Below are positions 30,016-38,580 of a stretch of 64,000 nucleotides of DNA, piece by piece. The translations under genes and the position numbers were made by a program. The notes beneath the pieces are model-generated. The model searched no databases, had not been told where the DNA came from, and saw only the letters and a list, made by a program, of their open reading frames with translations. Each line of letters begins with the position of its first letter. Positions within the stretch are counted from its first letter, which is position 1. The stretch is taken from positions 1-64,000 of the forward strand of contig JAHDYG010000006.1 in assembly GCA_023383815.1 (NCBI GenBank), given 5' to 3'. This DNA is from Rhodocyclaceae bacterium. Its GTDB lineage: Bacteria > Pseudomonadota > Gammaproteobacteria > Burkholderiales > Rhodocyclaceae.

Positions 30016-31338
30016 ATGCCCGCAAGGAACCCGGCGCCCGGTGATCTGGAGCCGATCGAGAAGGCCAGTCAGGACGAACTGCGCGCGCTGCAGCTCGAAC
30101 GGCTGAAATGGAGCGTGCGCCATGCGTACGAGAACGTCGCCCACTACCGCAAGCGCTTCGATGAAAAAGGCGTCCACCCGGATGACCTGAAGACCCTTGC
30201 CGATCTGGCCAAGTTTCCCTTCACCGGCAAGACCGACCTGCGCGACAACTACCCGTTCGGGATGTTCGCCGTGCCGCGCGAGAAGGTTGCGCGGGTGCAC
30301 GCCTCGTCCGGCACCACAGGCAAGCCGACCGTGGTTGGCTACACGCTGAAGGACATCGACACCTGGGCGAACGTCGTCGCGCGTTCGATCCGCGCTTCGG
30401 GCGGGCGACCCGGCGACATGGTGCATGTGGCCTACGGCTACGGCCTCTTCACCGGCGGTCTGGGCGCCCACTACGGTGCCGAGCGGGCCGGCTGTACGGT
30501 GGTGCCGATGTCGGGCGGCCAGACCGAGAAGCAGATCCAGCTGATCCAGGATTTCCATCCGGACATCATCATGGTGACGCCGTCGTACATGCTGACCATT
30601 CTCGACGAGATGGAGCGCATGGGCCTCGATCCGCGTTCGACCTCGCTCAAGGTCGGCATCTTTGGCGCCGAGCCCTGGACGCAGGCGATGCGTGAGGCCA
30701 TGGAGGCGCGCTCGGGCATGGACGCGGTCGACATCTACGGGCTGTCCGAGGTGATGGGACCGGGCGTCGCCAACGAGTGCATCGAAACCAAGGACGGCCC
30801 GGTGATCTGGGAAGACCACTTCTATCCCGAGATCATCGACCCGCATACCGGCGAAGTGCTGCCCGACGGTTCGGAGGGTGAGCTGGTGTTCACGACACTG
30901 ACGAAGGAGGCGATGCCGGTCATCCGCTACCGCACCCGCGACCTCACCCGGCTCCTGCCGCCCACCGCGCGCAGCATGCGGCGCATGGCCAAGATCACCG
31001 GCCGCTCCGACGACATGCTGATCATCCGCGGCGTGAACGTCTTCCCGACGCAGATCGAGGAGCTGATCTGCAAGATGCCCAAGCTCGCGCCGCAGTACCT
31101 GCTGGAGGTCGACAAGGACGGCCACATGGACACCCTCACCGTCAAGGTCGAGATCAATCCGGAGGAAAACGTCGGCCGCCATCCCGAGCAGAAGGAGGCG
31201 CTCGCCAAGGAGCTCACGCACCACATCAAGAGCCTGATCGGCGTGTCCGCCCGGGTCCATGTCGGTGAGCCGTTCTCGATCGAGCGCGTCACGATCGGCA
31301 AGGCCAAGCGCGTCGTCGACCGCCGGCCGAAGGCATAA
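30016..31338 (+). CDS. paaK: phenylacetate-CoA ligase
   Basis: Activates phenylacetate to phenylacetyl-CoA with ATP and CoA, giving AMP; the first enzyme of the pathway. The 440 residues match PaaK. The adenylate-forming signature [15 protein letters not shown] lies at about 96-110, followed by [11 protein letters not shown] (about 238-248) and the domain hinge [22 protein letters not shown] near 325-346. GGAGGAGAGG precedes the ATG. The 60-bp gap after paaI contains no terminator. The product also provides the likely inducer, phenylacetyl-CoA. Confidence 0.96.
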   Translation: MPARNPAPGDLEPIEKASQDELRALQLERLKWSVRHAYENVAHYRKRFDEKGVHPDDLKTLADLAKFPFTGKTDLRDNYPFGMFAVPREKVARVHASSGTTGKPTVVGYTLKDIDTWANVVARSIRASGGRPGDMVHVAYGYGLFTGGLGAHYGAERAGCTVVPMSGGQTEKQIQLIQDFHPDIIMVTPSYMLTILDEMERMGLDPRSTSLKVGIFGAEPWTQAMREAMEARSGMDAVDIYGLSEVMGPGVANECIETKDGPVIWEDHFYPEIIDPHTGEVLPDGSEGELVFTTLTKEAMPVIRYRTRDLTRLLPPTARSMRRMAKITGRSDDMLIIRGVNVFPTQIEELICKMPKLAPQYLLEVDKDGHMDTLTVKVEINPEENVGRHPEQKEALAKELTHHIKSLIGVSARVHVGEPFSIERVTIGKAKRVVDRRPKA

Positions 31339-31414
31339 GGCAACACCCGCCGGGGAGCCCCGCACAGGGTGTCTCCCCGGCACCTGCAGCATTCATTTCA
31401 ATAGAGGAGCAACC

Positions 31415-32419
31415 ATGTATACCCAAGCTCTCGACCTTCCCCAGCAGAACCCGGAGGGCCGTCCGCCATCCCTCGCCGAGAACCCCGCCTGGCAGGCGGA
31501 GTTCGACGCCAAGATCGATGCCGGAGGGTTCATCGAACCGAAGGACTGGATGCCCGAGGCGTATCGCAAGACGCTCGTGCGCCAGATCAGCCAGCACGCC
31601 CACTCCGAGATCGTCGGCATGTTGCCCGAGGGAAACTGGATCAGCCGCGCGCCGACGCTCAAGCGCAAGGCGATCCTGCTCGCCAAGGTGCAGGACGAGG
31701 GCGGTCACGGTCTGTATCTCTATGCCGCTGCCGAGACGCTCGGCGTGTCGCGCGACAAGTTGACCGATGCGCTGTTGTCGGGGCGTGCCAAGTACAGCTC
31801 GATCTTCAACTACCCGACGCTCTCCTGGGCCGACGTCGGGGTGATCGGCTGGCTCGTCGATGGCGCCGCGATCATGAACCAGATTCCGCTGTGCAAATGC
31901 TCCTACGGCCCCTACGCCCGGGCGATGGTGCGCATCTGCAAGGAGGAATCCTTCCACCAGCGCCAGGGGTTCGATGCGCTGCTGCAGCTGATGCAGGGCA
32001 CCGAGGCGCAGCGCGAGATGGTGCAGGACGCGGTCAATCGCTGGTGGTGGCCGTCGATCATGATGTTCGGCCCGCACGACAGTGACTCCACACACACCGG
32101 GCAGAACACGCGCTGGGGCATCAAGCGCATCTCCAATGACGACCTGCGCCAGAAATTCATCGACGCAACCGTCAAGCAGGCCGAGGTGCTGGGCGTGACG
32201 CTGCCCGACCCGGAGCTGAAGTGGAACGAGCAACGCGGCCATTACGACTTCGGACGCATCGACTGGGAAGAATTCTGGAACGTCGTCAACGGCCACGGCC
32301 AGTGCAACGTCGACCGCCTCGCGGCACGCCGCAAGGCCTGGGACGACGGCGCCTGGGTGCGCGAGGCCGCGATGGCGCACGCCGACAAGGCGGCACGGCG
32401 CGCGCAGGCGGCAGCCTGA
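31415..32419 (+). CDS. paaA: PaaA catalytic subunit of phenylacetyl-CoA epoxidase
   Basis: Di-iron oxygenase subunit that inserts one oxygen atom from O2 into the ring of phenylacetyl-CoA. In the 334 residues the iron-ligand motifs are VQDEGGHG (about 93-100) and KEESFHQRQ (about 176-184). The ATG at 31415 has GAGGAG 7 bp upstream, and the upstream part of the open frame is antisense-like and rejected. Downstream paaB, C, D and E follow in the standard order. Confidence 0.96.
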   Translation: MYTQALDLPQQNPEGRPPSLAENPAWQAEFDAKIDAGGFIEPKDWMPEAYRKTLVRQISQHAHSEIVGMLPEGNWISRAPTLKRKAILLAKVQDEGGHGLYLYAAAETLGVSRDKLTDALLSGRAKYSSIFNYPTLSWADVGVIGWLVDGAAIMNQIPLCKCSYGPYARAMVRICKEESFHQRQGFDALLQLMQGTEAQREMVQDAVNRWWWPSIMMFGPHDSDSTHTGQNTRWGIKRISNDDLRQKFIDATVKQAEVLGVTLPDPELKWNEQRGHYDFGRIDWEEFWNVVNGHGQCNVDRLAARRKAWDDGAWVREAAMAHADKAARRAQAAA

Positions 32420-32486
32420 CCTGAACCCCGGGGGCGATGCGCCTCCCGACCAGAGAGCACAGAACAGAGAGAAAGGAGCAGGAAAA

Positions 32487-32774
32487 ATGGAACGCAAGGA
32501 ATGGCCGCTTTGGGAAGTCTTCGTCCGCAGCCGCAACGGGCTCGATCACAAGCACTGTGGAAGCGTGCACGCGCCCGATGCGCGGCTCGCGCTGCAGGTC
32601 GCGCGTGATGTGTATACGCGCCGCCAGGAGGGGGTGAGCATCTGGGTGGTGCAGGCCGACCACATCGTTGCCTCGGATCCGGACGCCAAGCCCGAGCTGT
32701 TCGATCCGGCCGAGGACAAGATCTACCGCCACCCGACCTTCTACAAGCTGCCCGATGAAGTGAACCACATGTGA
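32487..32774 (+). CDS. paaB: PaaB subunit of phenylacetyl-CoA epoxidase
   Basis: A 95-residue bridging subunit of the epoxidase complex; it is thought to hold PaaAC heterodimers together. The sequence starts MERKEWPLWEVFVRSRNGLDHKHCGSVHAPD, as PaaB proteins do, and ends with PTFYKLPDEVNHM. AAAGGAG lies 9 bp ahead of the ATG. The 67-bp gap from paaA carries no strong hairpin. Confidence 0.95.
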   Translation: MERKEWPLWEVFVRSRNGLDHKHCGSVHAPDARLALQVARDVYTRRQEGVSIWVVQADHIVASDPDAKPELFDPAEDKIYRHPTFYKLPDEVNHM

Positions 32775-32821
32775 GGCATCCGGACCGCAGGAACGGTCCG
32801 GCCCGACGAGAGACGACAGAG

Positions 32822-33604
32822 ATGACAGAGATGGCACAACAGACCACCGCGACGAGCCCCGGGCACGTCGAATACGTGATGCGGATGGGCGACAACGCGC
32901 TCATCCTCGGCCAGCGCACCGCCGAATGGTGCGGCCACTCGCCGGTCCTCGAAGAGGACATGGCGCTCGCCAACATGGCGCTCGACCTGATCGGGCAGGC
33001 GCGCATGCTGCTCACCCACGCGGGGCGGCTCGAAGGCCGCGGACGCGACGAGGATGCGCTCGCCTTCCAGCGCAACGAACCCGCCTTTCGCAACCTGACC
33101 CTTTGCGAGTTGCCCAACGAGGACTTCGCCCGCACCATGCTGCGGATCGCCCTCTTCAGCCGCTTTCAGCTCCTGCTGTGGGAGCGCCTGCTCAGTTCCA
33201 CCGATTCCGAACTGGCCGCGATTGCCGCGAAGAGCATCAAGGAGGCGCGCTATCACGCGCAGCACTCGGGTGACTGGGTCGTGCGGCTGGGCGATGGCAC
33301 CGAAGAGTCGCACCGCCGGGCGCAGGCTGCGCTCGATTACCTGTGGCCGTACACCGCCGAGTTCTTCATTCCTTCCGCGGCCGACGAGGCGGCGGCAGAG
33401 GCCGGGGTCGGGCCGCTCTGGAGCACGCTGGAAGCCGATTGGGAGGCCGCCGTGCGGCCATTGCTCGAAGAGGCGATGCTCAGTCTCCCTGCGCCGGTCC
33501 CGTTCCGCTCCCAGGGCAAGTTCGGCCGTCATTCCGAGCACATGGGGCACCTTCTGGCCGAGATGCAGTACCTGCAGCGGATCCATCCGGGTGCGCGCTG
33601 GTGA
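32822..33604 (+). CDS. paaC: PaaC structural subunit of phenylacetyl-CoA epoxidase
   Basis: A 260-residue ferritin-like subunit that pairs with PaaA and stabilises the complex but is not itself catalytic. Recognisable segments are GDNALILGQRTAEWCGHSPVLEED (near the start), ALDLIGQARMLLTHAG, and KEARYHAQHSGDWVVRLGDGTEES in the middle. Two in-frame ATG codons, at 32822 and 32831, are possible starts; neither has a clear ribosome site and the first is used. It ends 13 bp before the chosen paaD start. Confidence 0.94.
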   Translation: MTEMAQQTTATSPGHVEYVMRMGDNALILGQRTAEWCGHSPVLEEDMALANMALDLIGQARMLLTHAGRLEGRGRDEDALAFQRNEPAFRNLTLCELPNEDFARTMLRIALFSRFQLLLWERLLSSTDSELAAIAAKSIKEARYHAQHSGDWVVRLGDGTEESHRRAQAALDYLWPYTAEFFIPSAADEAAAEAGVGPLWSTLEADWEAAVRPLLEEAMLSLPAPVPFRSQGKFGRHSEHMGHLLAEMQYLQRIHPGARW

Positions 33605-33617
33605 GGTGGTGGCTGCA

Positions 33618-34112
33618 ATGACGATGCTGACCGAAGCGCAGGTCTGGAAGGCGCTCGAGGCCGTGCCCGATCCGGAGATTCCGGTCATTTCGGTGGCCGA
33701 GCTGGGGATCGTGCGTGAGGTGCAGGTCCAGGGCGGAGCGGTACGGGTGGTGGTGACTCCGACTTACTCCGGTTGTCCGGCGACCGAGGTGATCGGAGAA
33801 GACATCCGCGCGGCCCTCGTGCGCGCCGGCGCGACCACGGTGGACCTCGAGTGGCGGCTTGCACCGCCGTGGACCACCGACTGGATTGGCGAGGCCGCGA
33901 GCGAGAAATTGCGGGCCTACGGCATTGCGCCGCCGGGCGAACGTGCTGCTTCGGCGACTCAGCCGCTGCGCTTCGTGAGCCGGCGCATCGCGTGCCCGAA
34001 ATGCGGTTCGAACGAAACCGAGCGCGTGTCCGAGTTCGGGTCCACGGCCTGCAAGGCGCTCTACCGCTGCCGCGCCTGCCTCGAACCCTTCGATTATTTC
34101 AAGCCGATCTAG
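33618..34112 (+). CDS. paaD: PaaD iron-sulfur maturation-type protein
   Basis: A 164-residue protein needed for an active epoxidase, probably for metal-centre assembly. The N-terminal DUF59/MIP18 domain has AVPDPEIPVISVAELGIV (about 14-31) and YSGCPATEVIGEDI (about 51-64). The C-terminal part has four cysteines in CPKCGS...CRACLEPFDYF, a likely zinc or iron-sulfur site. The ATG at 33618 is used, 13 bp after the paaC stop, and a GTG at 33606 is an alternative. GAGGTGG precedes the ATG. Confidence 0.93.
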   Translation: MTMLTEAQVWKALEAVPDPEIPVISVAELGIVREVQVQGGAVRVVVTPTYSGCPATEVIGEDIRAALVRAGATTVDLEWRLAPPWTTDWIGEAASEKLRAYGIAPPGERAASATQPLRFVSRRIACPKCGSNETERVSEFGSTACKALYRCRACLEPFDYFKPI

Positions 34113-34134
34113 AGCGGCAAACGAGAGAACGAAC

Positions 34135-35202
34135 ATGACCCCAAGATTCCATTCCCTGCGCGTCGCCGAAGTGCGGCGCGAAACCCCGGAGGCAGTGAGC
34201 CTGCGCTTCGAGGTGCCGGCCGACCTGGCCGAGGACTACCGCTTCATCCAGGGCCAGCACCTCACCGTGCGCCACACGATCGCCGGCGAGCAACTGCGTC
34301 GCTCCTACTCGATCTGTGCGGGTGTGGACGACGGCGAGCTGCGCGTCGCGATCAAGAAGATTCCCGGTGGCCGTTTTTCCGGCTGGGCCAACTCCGGGGT
34401 CAAGGTCGGTGATGTCCTCGAAGTGATGACGCCCGAAGGGCGCTTCCACACCCCGCTCGATCCGGCCCAGCACAAGCACTACGTGGCCTTCGCCGCCGGC
34501 AGCGGCATCACCCCGATCCTGTCGTTGATCAAGACGACCCTCAAGGCCGAACCGTTGAGCCGTTTCACGCTCGTCTATGGCAACCGCCGCCAGGCGAGCG
34601 TGATGTTTGCAGAGGCGCTGGAGGATCTCAAGAACCGCTACCTGTCGCGCTTCGTGCTGCACAGCCTGTTCTCGCGTGAGGAGCAGGAGGTGCCGCTCTT
34701 CAACGGGCGGCTCGACCGGGCCCGCGTCGAGCAGTTCCTAGCGACGCTGATCCCGCCCGAGTCCATCGACGTTGCCTTCATCTGCGGGCCCGGAGCGATG
34801 ATCGACGAGGTCGAGGCCGGCCTGCTCGCGGCGGGCGTGCCGGGCGAGCGGATCCATCTCGAACGCTTCGGCGTGCCCGATGCTGCGCCGGAGCACCATG
34901 CCGAACCCGGCGATGCAGCCCATGCGCGGGTGACCGTGATTGCCGATGGCCTGCGGCGCGAAATGGAGTTTCACGCCTCCGATCCTTCGATTCTCGACGT
35001 CGCCCTCAAGGCCGGCATGGATCTGCCCTACTCGTGCAAGGGCGGGGTGTGCTGCACCTGCCGGGCCAAGGTGCTCGAAGGCCGGGTGCGGATGGACAAG
35101 AATTTCACGCTCGAGCAGGCGGATATCGACGACGGTTACGTACTGACCTGCCAGGCGCATCCGCTGACCGAAAGGGTCGTGATCAGCTTCGACGACCGAT
35201 GA
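34135..35202 (+). CDS. paaE: PaaE reductase of phenylacetyl-CoA epoxidase
   Basis: Moves electrons from NADPH through FAD and a [2Fe-2S] cluster to PaaA. The 355 residues contain a ferredoxin-reductase-type FAD domain (RSYSICAG, about 59-66) and an NAD(P) domain (FAAGSGITPILSLIKTTL, about 119-136). A C-terminal plant-type ferredoxin domain has cluster cysteines at about 301, 306, 309 (CKGGVCCTC) and 340 (LTCQAHP). It closes the epoxidase operon and is followed by a strong stem-loop before paaR. Confidence 0.96.
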   Translation: MTPRFHSLRVAEVRRETPEAVSLRFEVPADLAEDYRFIQGQHLTVRHTIAGEQLRRSYSICAGVDDGELRVAIKKIPGGRFSGWANSGVKVGDVLEVMTPEGRFHTPLDPAQHKHYVAFAAGSGITPILSLIKTTLKAEPLSRFTLVYGNRRQASVMFAEALEDLKNRYLSRFVLHSLFSREEQEVPLFNGRLDRARVEQFLATLIPPESIDVAFICGPGAMIDEVEAGLLAAGVPGERIHLERFGVPDAAPEHHAEPGDAAHARVTVIADGLRREMEFHASDPSILDVALKAGMDLPYSCKGGVCCTCRAKVLEGRVRMDKNFTLEQADIDDGYVLTCQAHPLTERVVISFDDR

Positions 35203-35207
35203 TGGCC

Positions 35208-35238
35208 GGGGCGGCGACCGGTTTCCGGTCGCCGCCCC
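35208..35238 (+). terminator. stem-loop between paaE and paaR
   Basis: A perfect 14-bp stem (35208-35221 with 35225-35238, starting GGGGCGGCGACC) closed by a TTT loop. It begins 6 bp after the paaE stop. No T-run follows, so it may be a partial terminator, an mRNA-stabilising end or an attenuator before paaR. Confidence 0.65.
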
Positions 35239-35273
35239 GCTCCTCCAACACCGCATCGCAACAGGAGTCCGGG

Positions 35274-35903
35274 ATGGCGAGAGGCAAGGCGCCGACATTC
35301 GAGCAACAGCGCAACGCAATCATGGATGCGGCCGCGGAGTGGTTTGCGCGCAAGGGCTTCCACAATGCGACGACGGCCGAGATCGCGCGCGCCTGCGGAG
35401 TGTCCAAGCCGCTCCTGTATCACTATTACCGCGACAAGGAGCACCTGCTGTTCGACATCGCGGACAGCTACATCGACCGGCTGCTCGGCGTGGTGGCCGA
35501 AGTCGAGGCGCGCAGGAAGGAGCCCGAGGCGCATTTCGCAGCACTGGTCGAAGGCTTCCTGAAGACCTATGCCAGTGCCCAGTACTACCACGTGGTTCTG
35601 GTCCAGGACGTCAAGTTCCTGCAGGCGGAGCAGGCCGAACGGATTCGCGGGAAGCAGCGTCGGGTCGTCGCGGCAGTTGCGGTGGCGCTGCGCCGTCTCG
35701 AACCCGGTCTGCAGCCGAAGGGCCTGGAGACACCGGTCACGATGATCCTGTTCGGCATGATCAACTGGCTCTACACCTGGGTGCATCCCGACGGGCCGTT
35801 GCGCATCGAGGATCTTGCCCCGGTCGTGACCCGTCTCTTCCTCGACGGGGTGCACGGGGTTGCCGCACGCCCCCGTGCGCTTGCAGCGACGGCTGTGGGT
35901 TAG
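35274..35903 (+). CDS. paaR: TetR-family regulator PaaR
   Basis: A 209-residue TetR-type regulator. The N-terminal helix-turn-helix (about 12-57) reads AAAEWFARKGFHNATTAEIARACGVSKPLLYHYYRDKEHLL. The C-terminal ligand domain is helical. TetR-family PaaR proteins repress paa genes and release DNA on binding phenylacetyl-CoA in other betaproteobacteria. The ATG at 35274 has AGGAG 8 bp upstream. A palindrome suited to it lies in the paaG promoter at 26991-27010. Confidence 0.88.
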   Translation: MARGKAPTFEQQRNAIMDAAAEWFARKGFHNATTAEIARACGVSKPLLYHYYRDKEHLLFDIADSYIDRLLGVVAEVEARRKEPEAHFAALVEGFLKTYASAQYYHVVLVQDVKFLQAEQAERIRGKQRRVVAAVAVALRRLEPGLQPKGLETPVTMILFGMINWLYTWVHPDGPLRIEDLAPVVTRLFLDGVHGVAARPRALAATAVG

Positions 35904-35926
35904 TCGGCCATCGAGGGTGTGCGGGT

Positions 35927-35940
35927 TTGTTCGCGAACAA
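35927..35940. promoter_or_regulatory. perfect 14-bp palindrome upstream of paaJ
   Basis: TTGTTCGCGAACAA is an uninterrupted palindrome lying between paaR and paaJ, 54 bp ahead of the paaJ start. It may be an operator. It does not closely resemble the palindrome in front of paaG, so a common regulator is not evident. Confidence 0.45.
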
Positions 35941-35993
35941 CGTGTACCCGGGACACTGGATACAGGCACAATGGACACAAGGAGAACCGTGCA

Positions 35994-37196
35994 GTGAATG
36001 AAGTCTTTATCTGTGATGGCATCCGCACGCCGATCGGTCGCTATGGCGGCGCGCTGGCGGGCGTACGCACCGACGATCTGGCCGCGCACCCGATCAAGGC
36101 CCTGATGGCGCGCAATCCCGGCGTCGACTGGGCAGCGGTCGATGACATCTATTACGGCTGCGCCAACCAGGCGGGCGAGGACAACCGCAACGTCGCACGC
36201 ATGGCGGGGCTGCTGGCCGGTCTGCCGGTGGCGGTGGCCGGCGCAACGCTCAACCGTTTGTGTGGCTCGGGCATGGATGCGGTCGGCACCGCCGCGCGCG
36301 CCATCCGCTGCGGTGAAGCGGAGCTGATGATTGCCGGCGGGGTCGAGAGCATGAGCCGCGCGCCGTTCGTGATCGCGAAGGCCGAGTCCGCGTTCTCCCG
36401 CGCCGCGAAGATCGAGGACACGACGATCGGCTGGCGCTTCGTCAACCCGCTGATGAAGGCGCGCTACGGCATCGACTCGATGCCCGAGACGGCCGAGAAC
36501 GTCGTCGCCGAGTACGGGATCTCGCGCGAGCGTCAGGACGCGTTTGCGCTGCGCAGTCAGCAGCGCTATGCGGCTGCGCTGGAGCGCGGCTTCTATGCCG
36601 GAGAGATCGTGCCGGTCGAGATCGCCCAGAAGAAGGGCGATCCGCTGATCGTCGACCGCGACGAGCACCCGCGCGCAACCACGCTGGAGGCGCTTGCGAA
36701 GCTCAAGGGCGTCGTGCGCCCCGATGGCAGTGTCACGGCGGGCAATGCCTCGGGCACCAACGACGGTTCGGTTGCGCTGATCCTCGCATCCGAGGCCGGC
36801 GTTCGCCGCCACGGCCTGACGCCGCGCGCCCGCGTGCTGGGCATGGCCACCGCCGGGGTCGAGCCGCGCATCATGGGCATCGGACCGGCACCTGCGACGC
36901 AGAAGCTGCTGGCGCGGCTCGGGCTTACGCTCGATCGCATGGATGTCATCGAACTCAACGAAGCCTTTGCCGGGCAGGCGCTCGGTGTCCTCCATCTTCT
37001 GGGTCTGCCCGACGACGCGGCGCAGGTGAATCCCAATGGTGGCGCGATCGCACTGGGCCATCCGCTTGGCGCGTCGGGCGCGCGACTCGTGCTCACCGCG
37101 ATGCGTCAGCTCGAAGCGGGCGGGGGGCGCTACGCACTGGCGACGATGTGCATCGGGGTCGGCCAGGGAATTGCAACCGTAATCGAAAAAATTTGA
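35994..37196 (+). CDS. paaJ: PaaJ beta-ketoadipyl-CoA thiolase
   Basis: A 400-residue thiolase cleaving 3-oxoadipyl-CoA to succinyl-CoA and acetyl-CoA, and 3-oxo-5,6-dehydrosuberyl-CoA one turn earlier. The acylated cysteine is at about residue 90 in NRLCGSGMDA. The other active-site motifs are NEAFAGQAL, GGAIALGHPLGASGAR and MCIGVGQG near the end. The N-terminus FICDGIRTPIGRYGGALAGVRTDDL is typical of PaaJ/PcaF. The start is GTG at 35994, with AAGGAG 9 bp upstream. It could also serve protocatechuate breakdown; its position favours paaJ. Confidence 0.93.
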   Translation: MNEVFICDGIRTPIGRYGGALAGVRTDDLAAHPIKALMARNPGVDWAAVDDIYYGCANQAGEDNRNVARMAGLLAGLPVAVAGATLNRLCGSGMDAVGTAARAIRCGEAELMIAGGVESMSRAPFVIAKAESAFSRAAKIEDTTIGWRFVNPLMKARYGIDSMPETAENVVAEYGISRERQDAFALRSQQRYAAALERGFYAGEIVPVEIAQKKGDPLIVDRDEHPRATTLEALAKLKGVVRPDGSVTAGNASGTNDGSVALILASEAGVRRHGLTPRARVLGMATAGVEPRIMGIGPAPATQKLLARLGLTLDRMDVIELNEAFAGQALGVLHLLGLPDDAAQVNPNGGAIALGHPLGASGARLVLTAMRQLEAGGGRYALATMCIGVGQGIATVIEKI

Positions 37197-37296
37197 TGAA
37201 TCTGATACTGTTGGAAGGGTCAACTAGTGTAAATTTGTAGCACGTGGGCGCGGCAATCTTGCTGCGCTCACTCGATAACGACGAGGAGGAGACACA

Positions 37297-38445
37297 ATGA
37301 AGCTCAGAAACGCCCTGGTGGCCGCACTTGGCCTTGCCTTTGCAGCAGGCGTCGCGAACGCCCAGATCACGGTCGGCGTCACGGTCTCGGCGACCGGTCC
37401 GGCCGCTTCGCTCGGCATCCCGGAGCGCAACACCATCGCCCTGATGCCGCAGGAAATCGCCGGGCAGAAGGTCAATTACATCGTTCTCGACGACGCTTCC
37501 GACACCACCACGGCGGTCAAGAACATCCGCAAGCTGATTTCCGAAGACAAGGTCGACATCGTTCTCGGTTCGACGACCAGCCCGAACTCGCTGGCAATGA
37601 TCGATGTTGCGGCCGAAGGGAAGACACCGATGATCTCGATGGCGGCCTCCAGCCGGATCGTCGAGCCGGTCGACGACAAGAAGCGCTGGGTCTTCAAGAC
37701 CCCGCAGAACGACGCCCAGATGTCGACCGCGATTCTTGAGCACATGACGAACAACGGCGTCAAGACGGTTGCCTTCATTGGGTTCGCGGATGCATACGGC
37801 GAGGGCTGGTACGAGCAGTTCAACACGCTCGTCGATGTGCGCGGCCTGAAGATGGTTGCCAACGAACGCTACAACCGCACCGATACCTCGGTGACGGGCC
37901 AGATCCTGAAGATCGTCTCGGCCAATCCGGATGCGATCCTGATCGCGGGTTCCGGAACGCCTGCCGCGCTGCCGCAGAAGGCGCTCAAGGAGCGGGGCTA
38001 CAAGGGCAAGATCTACCAGACCCACGGTGTTGCCAACAACGACTTCCTGCGCGTCTGTGGTCGTGACTGCGAAGGCACCTTGCTGCCCGCCGGCCCGGTG
38101 CTGGTCGCGTCTCAACTGCCCGACAGCAACCCGGTCAAGAAGAGCGCTCTGGCGTACATCACCAAGTACGAGGCGGCTCACGGTCCCGGCAGCGTGTCGA
38201 CCTTTGGTGCGCACGCATGGGATTCCGGCCTGCTGATGGCTGCTGCCGTCCCCGAGGCCCTCAAGGCGGCCAAGCCCGGCACCGCCGAGTTCCGTGCCGC
38301 CTTGCGTGATGCCCTGGAGAACCTCAAGGAAGTTCCGGCTGCGCATGGCATCTACAGCATGAGCCCGACCGACCACCTGGGTCTCGACCAGCGCTCGCGC
38401 GTGATGGTGCAGATCCAGGGCGGTGCCTGGAAAGTCGTCCAGTAA
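37297..38445 (+). CDS. ABC transporter periplasmic binding protein (LivJ-like)
   Basis: A 382-residue solute-binding protein of the branched-chain-amino-acid (HAAT) class. A signal peptide (MKLRNALVAALGLAFAAGVANA) is cleaved after about residue 22. The mature protein starts QITVGVTVSATGPAASLG and shows the two-lobed periplasmic binding fold. The hydrophobic class includes aromatic acids as ligands. Directly following paaJ and followed by its permease and ATPase genes, it probably binds phenylacetate or a related aromatic acid; this is inference. GAGGAGGAG precedes the ATG, fitting strong expression. Confidence 0.9.
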   Translation: MKLRNALVAALGLAFAAGVANAQITVGVTVSATGPAASLGIPERNTIALMPQEIAGQKVNYIVLDDASDTTTAVKNIRKLISEDKVDIVLGSTTSPNSLAMIDVAAEGKTPMISMAASSRIVEPVDDKKRWVFKTPQNDAQMSTAILEHMTNNGVKTVAFIGFADAYGEGWYEQFNTLVDVRGLKMVANERYNRTDTSVTGQILKIVSANPDAILIAGSGTPAALPQKALKERGYKGKIYQTHGVANNDFLRVCGRDCEGTLLPAGPVLVASQLPDSNPVKKSALAYITKYEAAHGPGSVSTFGAHAWDSGLLMAAAVPEALKAAKPGTAEFRAALRDALENLKEVPAAHGIYSMSPTDHLGLDQRSRVMVQIQGGAWKVVQ

Positions 38446-38468
38446 CCGACTCATGTCGCGCCCGCCGG

Positions 38469-38565
38469 CACCGTCCGGTGACGGTGGGCATCGATTCGAA
38501 GCAGGTTCGTTTCACATCCTCCTGTTCCTGACTGAAGGTCCGGCCCGTCGCGCGCGACGGGCCGG
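38469..38565 (+). repeat. two stem-loops between binding protein and permease genes
   Basis: The first hairpin is CACCGTC (38469-38475) with GACGGTG (38480-38486) and a CGGT loop. The second is a perfect 26-bp palindrome at 38540-38565 whose arm begins CCGGCCCGTCGCG. Such structures after a binding-protein gene commonly protect the upstream mRNA and reduce read-through, allowing more binding protein than permease. Confidence 0.6.
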
Positions 38566-38580
38566 TAACGAGGTTCGTTC

